From: CAZECE01 sp964510525
GTDB taxonomy: Bacteria; Pseudomonadota; Gammaproteobacteria; Pseudomonadales; JANQJO01
Assembly: GCA_964510525.1 (NCBI GenBank)
Contig: CAZECE010000008.1
Location: forward strand, 1 to 27,152
DNA length: 27,152 bases
Direction of reading: 5' to 3'
The translations under genes were made by a program, and so were the position numbers. Below, one piece after another: positions 7,264 to 14,534 of this stretch (the stretch's first letter is position 1; each line of letters begins with the position of its first letter). The notes under the pieces are model-generated. The model searched no databases and had not been told where the DNA came from. It saw nothing but the letters and a program-made list of their open reading frames with translations.

Positions 7264-9348
7264 ATGAGTCAAAAGAACGAGTTGCAGCCCGTTAGCCTAG
7301 AAAACCCCGATCTTTATATTAATCGAGAGCTCAGCCACTTAAATTTTCATTTACGGGTTTTGCAGCAAGCGCGTAATCCAGCGATTCCACTGTTGGAGCG
7401 GCTGAAATTCCTGTTGATTTTTGCGCATAACTTAGACGAGTTTTTTGAGATTCGGGTGGCAGGCGTGAAAAAACAACTGGCTTACGGCCAAGCCAACCAG
7501 GCCCCAGATGAAGTGCGCTTAACGGATGTCTTGCAACGAATCAATGCGGCCTGTCATCAGGCGCTGCAGCTTGAATATGGTATTTTGAACGATCAGTTGT
7601 TGCCGGAAATGCGTGAAAAGGGGATTGCATTCTTGCGGCGGAGTGAGTGGAGTGATGCCCAGGCGGCTTGGGTAAAGCACTATTTTCGCGAGCAGGTGCT
7701 GCCGGTGATGAGCCCGATAGGGCTGGATCCAGCGCATCCATTTCCGCGTTTAGCCAATAAAACCCTTAATTTTATTGTTTCACTTGAAGGTAAAGACGCC
7801 TTTGGGCGTCAGAGTGGGTTGGCGATAGTGCCGGCACCTCGATCCTTGCCTCGGATCATTCGGTTTCCTGACGACATTTGCCCTGATGGTTATTATTTTG
7901 CGTTCCTCTCTGCGATGATTCATGCCCATGTGGGGGATTTATTCCCAGGCATGTCGGTGCGAGGCTGTTATCAATTTCGCTTAACCCGAAATGCGGATTT
8001 GAACTTGGATGAAGATCTCGTCGAAGACCTTGCGCTGGCTTTAAAGGGGGAGTTGCTGTCACGTCGTTATGGTGATGAAGTTCGGTTAGAGATTTCAGAC
8101 AATTGCCCTGATGAGTTGGTCTTTTTTTTATTAAAACAATTTGGGTTAACGCAAGACGACTTGTACCGAATTCCAGGTATGGTGAATTTGTCTCGCATGA
8201 TGTCGGTGACGGGGTTGGATTTTCCCGAGTTGCGATTTAAGCCTTTTTCCCCCGGGGTGCCGGCCGAGATTAGCAGTGAAGTCAATGTCTTTGATGTCCT
8301 AAAGCGTCGAGATATTCTGCTGTACCATCCGTTTGAATCCTTTCAGCCTGTGGTGGATATGTTGCGGCAGGCCGCCAAAGACCCCAAGGTGTTAGCTATT
8401 AAGCAAACGCTGTATCGTACCGGGCAGGATTCCGAGATCATGGATCTTTTGGTTGAGGCAGCACGTAACGGCAAAGAAGTGACAGCGGTTGTAGAGTTGC
8501 GCGCCCGATTTGATGAAGAAAGTAATATTGAAGGCGCTTCTCGCTTGCAAAAGGCGGGGGCGATCGTTGTGTATGGGATTGTGGGTTTTAAGACCCATGC
8601 CAAAATGATCATGATTGTGCGTCGTGAAGGTGATCAAATTCGTCGTTATCTGCATTTGGGAACCGGCAATTACCATATTGGAAATGCCAGAATATACACG
8701 GATTACAGTTTATTAACTCAGGATGATGAGTTGGCGAAAGATGTTCACCAGGTTTTTCAGCAACTGACTGGGATGGGGCGGGCCGCCAAACTGAAACATA
8801 TTTTACATGCCCCGTTTACGCTGCACACGCGATTGCTTGAGTTGATTGAAGCTGAAATCAGTGCGGCTGAAAAAGGGAAAAAAGGCCATATTATGGCCAA
8901 GGTGAATGGCTTGACTGAGCGAAAAATTATTCAAGCTCTGTATCGAGCGTCTCAAGCGGGCGTGAAGGTGGATCTTGTTGTGAGAGGCATTTGTGCGTTG
9001 AAGCCTGGTGTTCCCGGTGTTTCAGAAAACATTCGAGTGGTTTCCATTGTGGGGCGCTTTTTAGAGCATGCTCGAGTTTTTTATTTTTGGGCGGGTGGTA
9101 AAGAGCGGGTATTTTGCGCCAGCGCGGATTTAATGGAGCGTAATTTATTTAAGCGCGTTGAAACCTGTTTTCCGATCAAAGATGACAAACTAAAACGCCG
9201 GGTGATCAAAGAGGGGTTGGAGGTCTATCTCGCTCAAGCAGCAGAAGCTTGGGAGCTAGATCGACAAGGCGATTATATCCCGTTGCCGGAACACAATCCG
9301 GACGCTCAAAGTGCTCAGCAAGCGCTCCTGGATCGATTAGCTGGGTAG
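7264..9348 (+). CDS. ppk1: Polyphosphate kinase Ppk1
   Basis: Ppk1 polymerises the gamma phosphate of ATP into inorganic polyphosphate. The 694 residues compare with 688 in E. coli. The N-terminus (YINRELSHLNFHLRVL) and LIFAHNLDEFFEIRVAGVK are typical. In the phospholipase-D-like catalytic part, His445 of FKTHAK is the expected phosphorylated residue. His464 of YLHLGTGNYH lies 19 residues later, the same spacing as E. coli His435 and His454. His602 in GRFLEHARVFYF corresponds to the third catalytic histidine. AGGAG lies 7 nt before the ATG. The gene follows hemB by 62 nt and converges with ppx, whose stop is 15 nt away. Confidence 0.97.
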   Translation: MSQKNELQPVSLENPDLYINRELSHLNFHLRVLQQARNPAIPLLERLKFLLIFAHNLDEFFEIRVAGVKKQLAYGQANQAPDEVRLTDVLQRINAACHQALQLEYGILNDQLLPEMREKGIAFLRRSEWSDAQAAWVKHYFREQVLPVMSPIGLDPAHPFPRLANKTLNFIVSLEGKDAFGRQSGLAIVPAPRSLPRIIRFPDDICPDGYYFAFLSAMIHAHVGDLFPGMSVRGCYQFRLTRNADLNLDEDLVEDLALALKGELLSRRYGDEVRLEISDNCPDELVFFLLKQFGLTQDDLYRIPGMVNLSRMMSVTGLDFPELRFKPFSPGVPAEISSEVNVFDVLKRRDILLYHPFESFQPVVDMLRQAAKDPKVLAIKQTLYRTGQDSEIMDLLVEAARNGKEVTAVVELRARFDEESNIEGASRLQKAGAIVVYGIVGFKTHAKMIMIVRREGDQIRRYLHLGTGNYHIGNARIYTDYSLLTQDDELAKDVHQVFQQLTGMGRAAKLKHILHAPFTLHTRLLELIEAEISAAEKGKKGHIMAKVNGLTERKIIQALYRASQAGVKVDLVVRGICALKPGVPGVSENIRVVSIVGRFLEHARVFYFWAGGKERVFCASADLMERNLFKRVETCFPIKDDKLKRRVIKEGLEVYLAQAAEAWELDRQGDYIPLPEHNPDAQSAQQALLDRLAG

Positions 9349-9363
9349 AGTTGAGCGGGGTGT

Positions 9364-10953
9364 TTATTGAATCTCAAGTTGCCAGCCACTGTTGGCCAGC
9401 AGTTGTTGTTCTTGTTTCAGATCGGCTTCGGTGAGCGGGTTTTGGGTGAGCCAGTTTGTATCAATAGAAAGAGTGCAGCGTTTTTCTGGGTGAGACATGT
9501 CGAGGCTCTGGATAATGGTTTCGGAGGTGGTCGTGTCTCTGGGGCGCTGTAAAATCACCGCGAGCCGCAGGATAATCATCAGCTGCCAGCAATCATCGCA
9601 CCAGCGAGGGTCCAGTAGATCGAAGGCTTGAGCAGGTACTTTGCGTCTGTGATAGCGAATCAATAGGGCCAATCGTAATTGCTCGGGGTCCGAAAAACCC
9701 GGTAAATCAGCGTTTTGAACCAAATAGGCGCCGTGCTTATGAAATTGACTGTGGGAAATGATCAGGCCAATTTCATGCAATTGCGCGGCTCGGCTTAACA
9801 GGCCTTCGCACTCTGTTGGCGTATTGCGCCATTTTGTTTGGTTGTCGCCCGCGCACTGAAACAGCGTTGCGGACGCTTTTTGGACGCGAGCGGATTGGTC
9901 TGCGTCAACTAAATAATGTGTCTTTAGCCAGGCGACTGAGTTGCTGCGGGCGTCATCGTTTTGTTGGCGATCGAGTTGATCAAACAAAATACCCTCTCTT
10001 AAAGCCGCGTCTGCAAAAGAGAGATGCTGGATGTTAAGTTGGAGAAAGGCGGCTTTTAGAATCGCTAGGCCGGGTAGAAAAATGGTTTTTCTGTCTTCTC
10101 GAATGCCGGGAATTTTGATGTCTTGGCAAGAGGTGGCTTTCAGCGCTTCTTTCTCTAAGCGTTCAATGCCGCTCAGCGTGATGCCATTATCGCTCCAGCC
10201 GTTTTGAGTGAGTGTGGATTCAATTGAGCGAATGGTTCCTGAGCAGCCCAGTGCGGTTTTCCAGCCAAGTTGTTGATAATGGCTTGAGATGCTTTGCAGT
10301 TCTTGCTTGGCGGCTAAAACGGCTTGCTTGAAATGGCTGTTTTTCAGCGTTTGGTTAGGGAAAAAACGACCAAAGCTCACGCATCCCATATGCAGGCTTT
10401 CAGTGGCGAGCGGCTGGTATCCCTGGCCAATAATAAATTCAGTGCTGCCGCCACCTATATCGATCACCAAACGATTTTCTGAGCAAGGCGAGGTGTGATG
10501 TGCAACCCCTAAATAAATTAAACGGGCTTCTTCTCGGCCGCTGATGATTTCAATGGGGTATTTGAGGATTTGTCGAGCAGCGGCTTGAAACTCGGCGGCG
10601 TTTTTAGCAGAGCGGAGCGCATAGGTGCCCACGACACGAATATTATTGCGAGGAATGCTGCGAATGCGTTGTGCGAATCGACTCAGGCATGCTAGTCCGC
10701 GCTCAAAGGCTTCGGGTGAGATGGCGTTGTTTTTGGTTAAGCTATCCGCCAGTTGTACCTTTTCTTGCAGTCGATCCGTTGTTTGTAAGTTACCTGATTT
10801 CAGTTTTGCTGTGACCATATGAAAGCTGTTGGAGCCCAAGTCAATAGCCGCAATTTCTTCACTTGGCGAAGCGGTGTTTGCGGGCGGCCGGTTGCTAGGA
10901 GACGTTTGCTTGTTCGAGGGTGGCTGTTTGCTTGAAAGAGTGTCTGCGTTCAT
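9364..10953 (-). CDS. ppx: Exopolyphosphatase of the Ppx/GppA family
   Basis: Ppx removes phosphate from the ends of polyphosphate chains, or, in GppA members, hydrolyses pppGpp. From the ATG at 10953 it has 529 residues. The actin-like ATPase fold shows AIDLGSNSFHMV at about 36-47 (first phosphate motif) and VIDIGGGSTEFIIG at about 163-176 (second). SGREEARLIYLG carries the family's catalytic glutamate region, and the C-terminal half has the HD-like helical domain (LHEIGLIISHSQFHKHGAYLVQN). A TTG at 10968 would add five residues, but the ATG is preferred. The first 33 residues are Ser/Pro/Asn-rich and probably disordered. The convergent arrangement with ppk1 is that of Pseudomonas, not the E. 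coli ppk-ppx operon. Confidence 0.93.
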   Translation of the reverse strand: MNADTLSSKQPPSNKQTSPSNRPPANTASPSEEIAAIDLGSNSFHMVTAKLKSGNLQTTDRLQEKVQLADSLTKNNAISPEAFERGLACLSRFAQRIRSIPRNNIRVVGTYALRSAKNAAEFQAAARQILKYPIEIISGREEARLIYLGVAHHTSPCSENRLVIDIGGGSTEFIIGQGYQPLATESLHMGCVSFGRFFPNQTLKNSHFKQAVLAAKQELQSISSHYQQLGWKTALGCSGTIRSIESTLTQNGWSDNGITLSGIERLEKEALKATSCQDIKIPGIREDRKTIFLPGLAILKAAFLQLNIQHLSFADAALREGILFDQLDRQQNDDARSNSVAWLKTHYLVDADQSARVQKASATLFQCAGDNQTKWRNTPTECEGLLSRAAQLHEIGLIISHSQFHKHGAYLVQNADLPGFSDPEQLRLALLIRYHRRKVPAQAFDLLDPRWCDDCWQLMIILRLAVILQRPRDTTTSETIIQSLDMSHPEKRCTLSIDTNWLTQNPLTEADLKQEQQLLANSGWQLEIQ

Positions 10954-11215
10954 AAGTAAATACTGCAATGGTTTGTTTTTTCAGAGTCTTGGTGTTAGAG
11001 AGCTGTAGGTTTTAGAGGTCTACAGGTTTTACCGATTTCCAAATAGTACTTGAATTATTTTGCTTTGATTGGCGCAGAGCCGCTTAAGGGGGTGGTATTT
11101 TAGAGTGAGATCGATAAAATGTCGCCAAATTAAGTTAAAAAGCTTCTTGAGCAAAGAATTTCTCCACGAAAATCGCCCAATAGGGCAGTCCCTCCAAAAG
11201 AAAGGCGGATGTTGA

Positions 11216-11542
11216 ATGAATGAAAATGTAAAAGCAGTGACGGATGATGAATTTGATGCAGAGGTATTAAAGTCTGATGTGCCTGTTTTGGTTGATTATT
11301 GGGCTGAGTGGTGTGGTCCGTGCAAGATGGTCGCGCCTATCCTTGATGAGATTGCCGATGCGTATCTGGGTAAGCTAAAAATAATGAAACTCAATATTGA
11401 TGAAAACCCTGAAACACCGCCTAAATTTGGTATTCGGGGCATTCCTACTTTGTTGCTGTTTAAAAACGGCAATGTTGAAGCCACCAAGGTTGGCGCCTTG
11501 AGTAAATCTCAGTTGGTAGCTTTCCTAGACAGCAACCTTTAG
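11216..11542 (+). CDS. trxA: Thioredoxin TrxA
   Basis: This 108-residue cytoplasmic thiol-disulfide reductant has the active site WCGPC at residues 32-36 and the cis-proline segment GIRGIPTLLLFKNG. The family also expects the buried aspartate and PVLVDYWAEW strand, which are present. It reduces ribonucleotide reductase and many oxidised proteins after reduction by thioredoxin reductase, which is not in this window. AAAGGCGG lies about 7 nt before the ATG. The preceding 262 nt, shared with the divergent ppx, must hold the promoter, but no consensus pair stands out. The position between ppx and rho is conserved in Pseudomonas. Confidence 0.97.
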   Translation: MNENVKAVTDDEFDAEVLKSDVPVLVDYWAEWCGPCKMVAPILDEIADAYLGKLKIMKLNIDENPETPPKFGIRGIPTLLLFKNGNVEATKVGALSKSQLVAFLDSNL

Positions 11543-11872
11543 TGGCTGGCAGTCTTAGCACTTGACGGTAGAGCCCTGCAGTATTGAGCATTCATAGTCA
11601 GGTTTGTTAATCAATTGAAAGATAGCCTGGAGGCGGAATGGAGGCTGAGAATTTTGAAAAAATCAGCGTCAAATGCCTGGACATTATTTAAGAAGCATCC
11701 TATTCTTGTGAATAATTCATTCAAATTGCGAACGCGCCAAGGAATAACCCTACAGGGAATGAGGTAGCTTTCAAACGTAAATTCTTCTAATTTATACTCA
11801 AGACGCACCCGGCGAATTTCGATTAAACCAATTTAAATCAATTCCAATGAATTCTACTGAATTAAGTGTGTC
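11543..11872. other. trxA-rho intergenic region, upstream part
   Basis: No gene is supported here. There is no obvious intrinsic terminator after trxA. The base composition is ordinary until about 11873, where the C-rich, G-poor rho leader begins. Confidence 0.5.
11769..11798 (+). promoter_or_regulatory. Possible rho promoter
   Basis: TATACT at 11793-11798 matches five of six positions of the -10 consensus. TTTCAA at 11769-11774 is a weak -35 at 18-nt spacing. It would give a leader of about 290 nt, similar in scale to the long E. coli rho leader. The assignment is tentative. Confidence 0.3.
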
Positions 11873-11875
11873 TAG

Positions 11876-12086
11876 GCTTCCAATTTCTAAATCCGAATTG
11901 ACTACATAAAATCCAAACCAAACAAAACCTAAACTACGTAAAACTCAAAAAATCTTTAACAACATTAAGCCCTTAAAAAAGCGCTAGTGCAGCCTATTAA
12001 GCTTTTTAACTAGATAACTATTTTTAACCTAAACCAGTTTTAACCTAAACCAGCTAACTTTAAATCCAAGCCAACTAAAAGAAGAG
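11876..12086 (+). promoter_or_regulatory. C-rich, G-poor rho leader (rut-like)
   Basis: From 11881 to 12060 I count 41 C and 13 G in 180 nt, with long A, T and C runs and little potential for stable hairpins. This C-over-G bubble is the recognised signature of Rho utilisation sites. rho is known to be autoregulated by Rho-dependent attenuation in its leader in E. coli, so the same control is likely here. Confidence 0.6.
12022..12053 (+). repeat. Perfect 16-bp tandem duplication in the rho leader
   Basis: TTTTAACCTAAACCAG occurs at 12022-12037 and again at 12038-12053 with no spacer. It lies inside the C-rich leader and contains CC dinucleotides of the kind bound by Rho. Confidence 0.9.
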
Positions 12087-12094
12087 ATGTCGCA

Positions 12095-13753
12095 TTGAAA
12101 AACGAAACCGTTGAACCACAGAAAAATGAACATATACCCTCAGAAACGGCGAGCCCAGTGGCTGAGACTGCCAATGTTGAAACGGTTCAACCGTCTGTAG
12201 TCGAATCGACAAGTTCTAAATCAGAAAGTTCTAAATCAGTAAGAGCTAAGTCAGAAAACGCTAAATCGGACAGTGCGCCGGGTCATTCGTCGCCAGGCGC
12301 TGCCAAGCAAGGTAAATCTTCTCGCCATCAGGGCGGCGGTGGGCAAAAATACGAGCGTTCGCGAGGCCACAACAAAACAGGCCAGCATAAACGTCATCAT
12401 CACCAAAACAAAAATAAAGCTAAGCAAGATTCTGATGCCGATATAAAAATCGTAGAGGGTCAGGGTGACCTTCCGGACCAGCCAAAAAGCCAAACGAACT
12501 TAACCGAGTTAAAGCGAAAACCCATTGGTGAGTTGATCGCGATTGCTCAGGAATTGGGCCTGGAAAATTTGGCTCGGGCGCGAAAGCAAGATGTAATTTT
12601 TTCAATTTTAAAACGCCATGCGAAAAGCGGTCGTGACATATACGGCGATGGCGTGTTGGAAATTCTCCAAGATGGCTTCGGTTTTCTACGGTCTTCTGAG
12701 GGCTCTTATTTGGCTGGGCCGGATGATATTTATGTATCGCCCAGTCAAATTCGGCGTTTTAATCTGCGAACCGGGGATTCCATTTCGGGCAAAATCCGCC
12801 CCCCAAAAGATGGGGAGCGTTATTTTGCGTTGCTCAAGGTCGATGATATTAATTTTGATCGCCCTGAGAATGCGAAAAGCAAAATTCTGTTTGAAAACTT
12901 AACGCCACTTTTTCCGCAAGAGCGATTGGTGATGGAGCTGGGTAATGGCAGCACCGAAGACATTACGGCCAGGGTCATCGATCTTGTAGCGCCTATTGGT
13001 AAAGGTCAGCGTGGTTTGATTGTGTCGCCGCCAAAAGCGGGTAAAACCCTGATGCTGCAGAATATTGCCCAATCCTTAACGCGCAATAATCCAGAGTGTC
13101 ATTTGATCGTGTTGCTGATTGATGAGCGCCCGGAAGAGGTGACTGAAATGCGTCGATCGGTGCGTGGTGAGGTCGTGGCCAGCACCTTTGATGAACCGCC
13201 GGCGCGTCATGTCCAAGTGGCTGACATGGTGATTGAGAAAGCCAAGCGGTTAGTCGAGCATAAAACGGATGTGGTGATTTTGTTGGATTCCATTACCCGA
13301 TTAGCCAGAGCGTTTAATACCGTTATTCCGTCTTCGGGTAAGGTGTTAACCGGTGGTGTCGATGCGCATGCGTTGGAGCGGCCTAAGCGCTTTTTTGGCG
13401 CGGCTCGTAACATTGAAGAAGGGGGCAGTCTGACGATTATTGCCACCGCCTTGGTGGATACGGGTTCTAAAATGGACGAAGTGATTTTTGAAGAGTTCAA
13501 GGGAACGGGTAACCAAGAGTTGCACTTGGATCGGCGTATCGCTGAAAAACGCGTTTATCCAGCCATAAATTTAAATCGCTCAGGGACCCGTCGAGAGGAA
13601 TTGCTCACGGATGAAGAAGAACTGAAGAAAATGTGGATTTTGCGCAAAATATTGCATCCGATGGAAGAGATTGCAGCGATGGAGTTTTTGATTGATAAAA
13701 TGAAAAACACCAAAACCAACACCGAATTTTTTGAATCCATGAAGCGAAAGTAG
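12095..13753 (+). CDS. rho: Transcription termination factor Rho with N-terminal extension
   Basis: Rho is a hexameric RNA helicase that ends transcription at C-rich RNA. The core from Asn135 (NLTELKRKPIGEL) to the end is collinear with the 419-residue E. coli protein: RNA-binding domain with DGFGFLRS (193-200), the P-loop SPPKAGKT (311-318), Walker B VVILLDSITRLARA and the GTGNQEL segment. Residues 1-134 are extra: Ser/Lys/Glu-rich with repeated SSKSE/AKSE units, a GGGGQKYERSRG stretch and HKRHHHQNKNKAK. No in-frame ATG, GTG or TTG lies near residue 134, and the usual initiating Met is replaced by Thr, so the extension is part of the protein. The start is TTG at 12095, with AGAAGAG about 8 nt upstream; no upstream in-frame start is visible. 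Confidence 0.95.
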   Translation: MKNETVEPQKNEHIPSETASPVAETANVETVQPSVVESTSSKSESSKSVRAKSENAKSDSAPGHSSPGAAKQGKSSRHQGGGGQKYERSRGHNKTGQHKRHHHQNKNKAKQDSDADIKIVEGQGDLPDQPKSQTNLTELKRKPIGELIAIAQELGLENLARARKQDVIFSILKRHAKSGRDIYGDGVLEILQDGFGFLRSSEGSYLAGPDDIYVSPSQIRRFNLRTGDSISGKIRPPKDGERYFALLKVDDINFDRPENAKSKILFENLTPLFPQERLVMELGNGSTEDITARVIDLVAPIGKGQRGLIVSPPKAGKTLMLQNIAQSLTRNNPECHLIVLLIDERPEEVTEMRRSVRGEVVASTFDEPPARHVQVADMVIEKAKRLVEHKTDVVILLDSITRLARAFNTVIPSSGKVLTGGVDAHALERPKRFFGAARNIEEGGSLTIIATALVDTGSKMDEVIFEEFKGTGNQELHLDRRIAEKRVYPAINLNRSGTRREELLTDEEELKKMWILRKILHPMEEIAAMEFLIDKMKNTKTNTEFFESMKRK

Positions 13754-13802
13754 GTTTAGATGTAAAAGGTTTAGAGCGACATTAAGTCAGCTTGCAGTCA
13801 GC

Positions 13803-14288
13803 TTACTTACAATGTTCTGCCATAAACGATTTGGCTTTATCAATTCTTTGTTGATGCTCATCTGGGGTTAAATAGCGAAACTCGCCGTCTTCACCTTGTT
13901 CGCGTACTCGGGCGTTGTTCGTGAGGGTTTCGACATTTTTTCTAGAGACCTCGCAATTTTTCTTCATTTGTTCAGCGTACGCTTTTTCTTCTTCTTCACG
14001 TTTCCTGTCGGCCTCAGCAGCCTTTTGGTCGTCTGTTTTGGCTTTCTGTGCCTCTCTTTGTGCTTCGAGCCGTTGGTTGGCTTCTACTGCATTGGCCGGT
14101 GTTTTGTTGGTGGTGCGTACTTTGGTGACCTCAGAGGCGGCTTGTTCCTCGCCTTGAGGGGGGTGAGCGCCGTAATGGGTAACCCCATCTTTGTCTACCC
14201 ATTTGTAAAAGCTGCTCGCAACAGTGATTTGGGAGAAGCTTAATAACACGGTCACAAGGGCTGCTTTGAGTAATAGCGCATTGTTCAT
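13803..14288 (-). CDS. Exported DUF4124-domain protein
   Basis: This 161-residue protein starts with a signal peptide (LLLKAALVTVLLSFSQITVA, cleavage near residue 25). The DUF4124 motif follows at once as SFYKWVDKDGVTHYGAHPP. Residues about 65-115 are a charged, Ala/Glu/Lys-rich helix that is probably coiled coil, and the C-terminus has two cysteines (KKNCEVSRK and AEHCK) that could form a disulfide in the periplasm. DUF4124 proteins are common in gammaproteobacteria and have no settled function. AGGAA lies about 11 nt before the ATG. It converges with rho, leaving 49 nt and no clear terminator between them, and diverges from the ilv block. Confidence 0.88.
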   Translation of the reverse strand: MNNALLLKAALVTVLLSFSQITVASSFYKWVDKDGVTHYGAHPPQGEEQAASEVTKVRTTNKTPANAVEANQRLEAQREAQKAKTDDQKAAEADRKREEEEKAYAEQMKKNCEVSRKNVETLTNNARVREQGEDGEFRYLTPDEHQQRIDKAKSFMAEHCK

Positions 14289-14340
14289 GAGGGTAAATGT
14301 TCCTGATTTTTATGGGCTCTTTTTTTGGCCGCAGTGGATG

Positions 14341-14368
14341 TTTAGTCATCGCTTTTTAAAAGTATTAT
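14341..14368 (+). promoter_or_regulatory. Possible promoter of the ilv leader
   Basis: TATTAT at 14363-14368 matches five of six -10 positions; TTTAGT at 14341-14346 is a weak -35 at 16 nt. Transcription would start near 14375, before the leader ORF. A competing candidate is the perfect TTGACA at 14426-14431 with AAGAAT at 14448-14453, a 16-nt spacer and a TGT extension; it would start after the leader ORF's first ATG. Confidence 0.35.
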
Positions 14369-14397
14369 GTATGATTCGCTGCTATTCAAGGGCAATC

Positions 14398-14493
14398 ATG
14401 GCGAGGGGTGGGGAGTGTGTATCTGTTGACAAATTCGCCATAAATGTAAGAATGCCATCCCTTATGTCGATAATAGTGTCTGAAATAATTTAA
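14398..14493 (+). CDS. Candidate ilv leader peptide
   Basis: A 31-codon ORF starts at ATG 14398 with AAGGG 5 nt upstream and ends 41 nt before ilvI. Ten of 31 residues are branched-chain: Val8, Val10, Ile15, Val17, Leu22, Ile25, Ile26, Val27, Ile30 and Ile31. The last nine codons read MSIIVSEII, using ATA three times. E. coli ilvL is 32 residues long and regulates ilvGMEDA by ribosome stalling on such codons. The terminal A of the stop codon is the first base of a small hairpin with a U-tract. The same frame is open upstream, so chance remains possible. A shorter version could begin at ATG 14464. Confidence 0.4.
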   Translation: MARGGECVSVDKFAINVRMPSLMSIIVSEII

Positions 14494-14517
14494 GGCCAAA
14501 TATAGGTCTGCGTTTTT
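14493..14517 (+). terminator. Candidate ilv attenuator hairpin
   Basis: AGGCC (14493-14497) pairs with GGTCT (14505-14509), including one G-U pair, around the loop AAATATA. Three bases later come five T (14513-14517). It is a weak, short stem, placed exactly between the leader ORF and ilvI. Confidence 0.3.
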
Positions 14518-14534
14518 AAAGAGGTTTCTAAGCA

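Noticed and set aside
10954..10968. TTG start extending Ppx by five residues.
   Set aside because: An ATG follows immediately and neither site has a better ribosome binding site.
13896..14243. Long plus-strand open frame opposite the DUF4124 gene.
   Set aside because: It is low-complexity and antisense to a gene with a clear signal peptide and domain; it has no family features.
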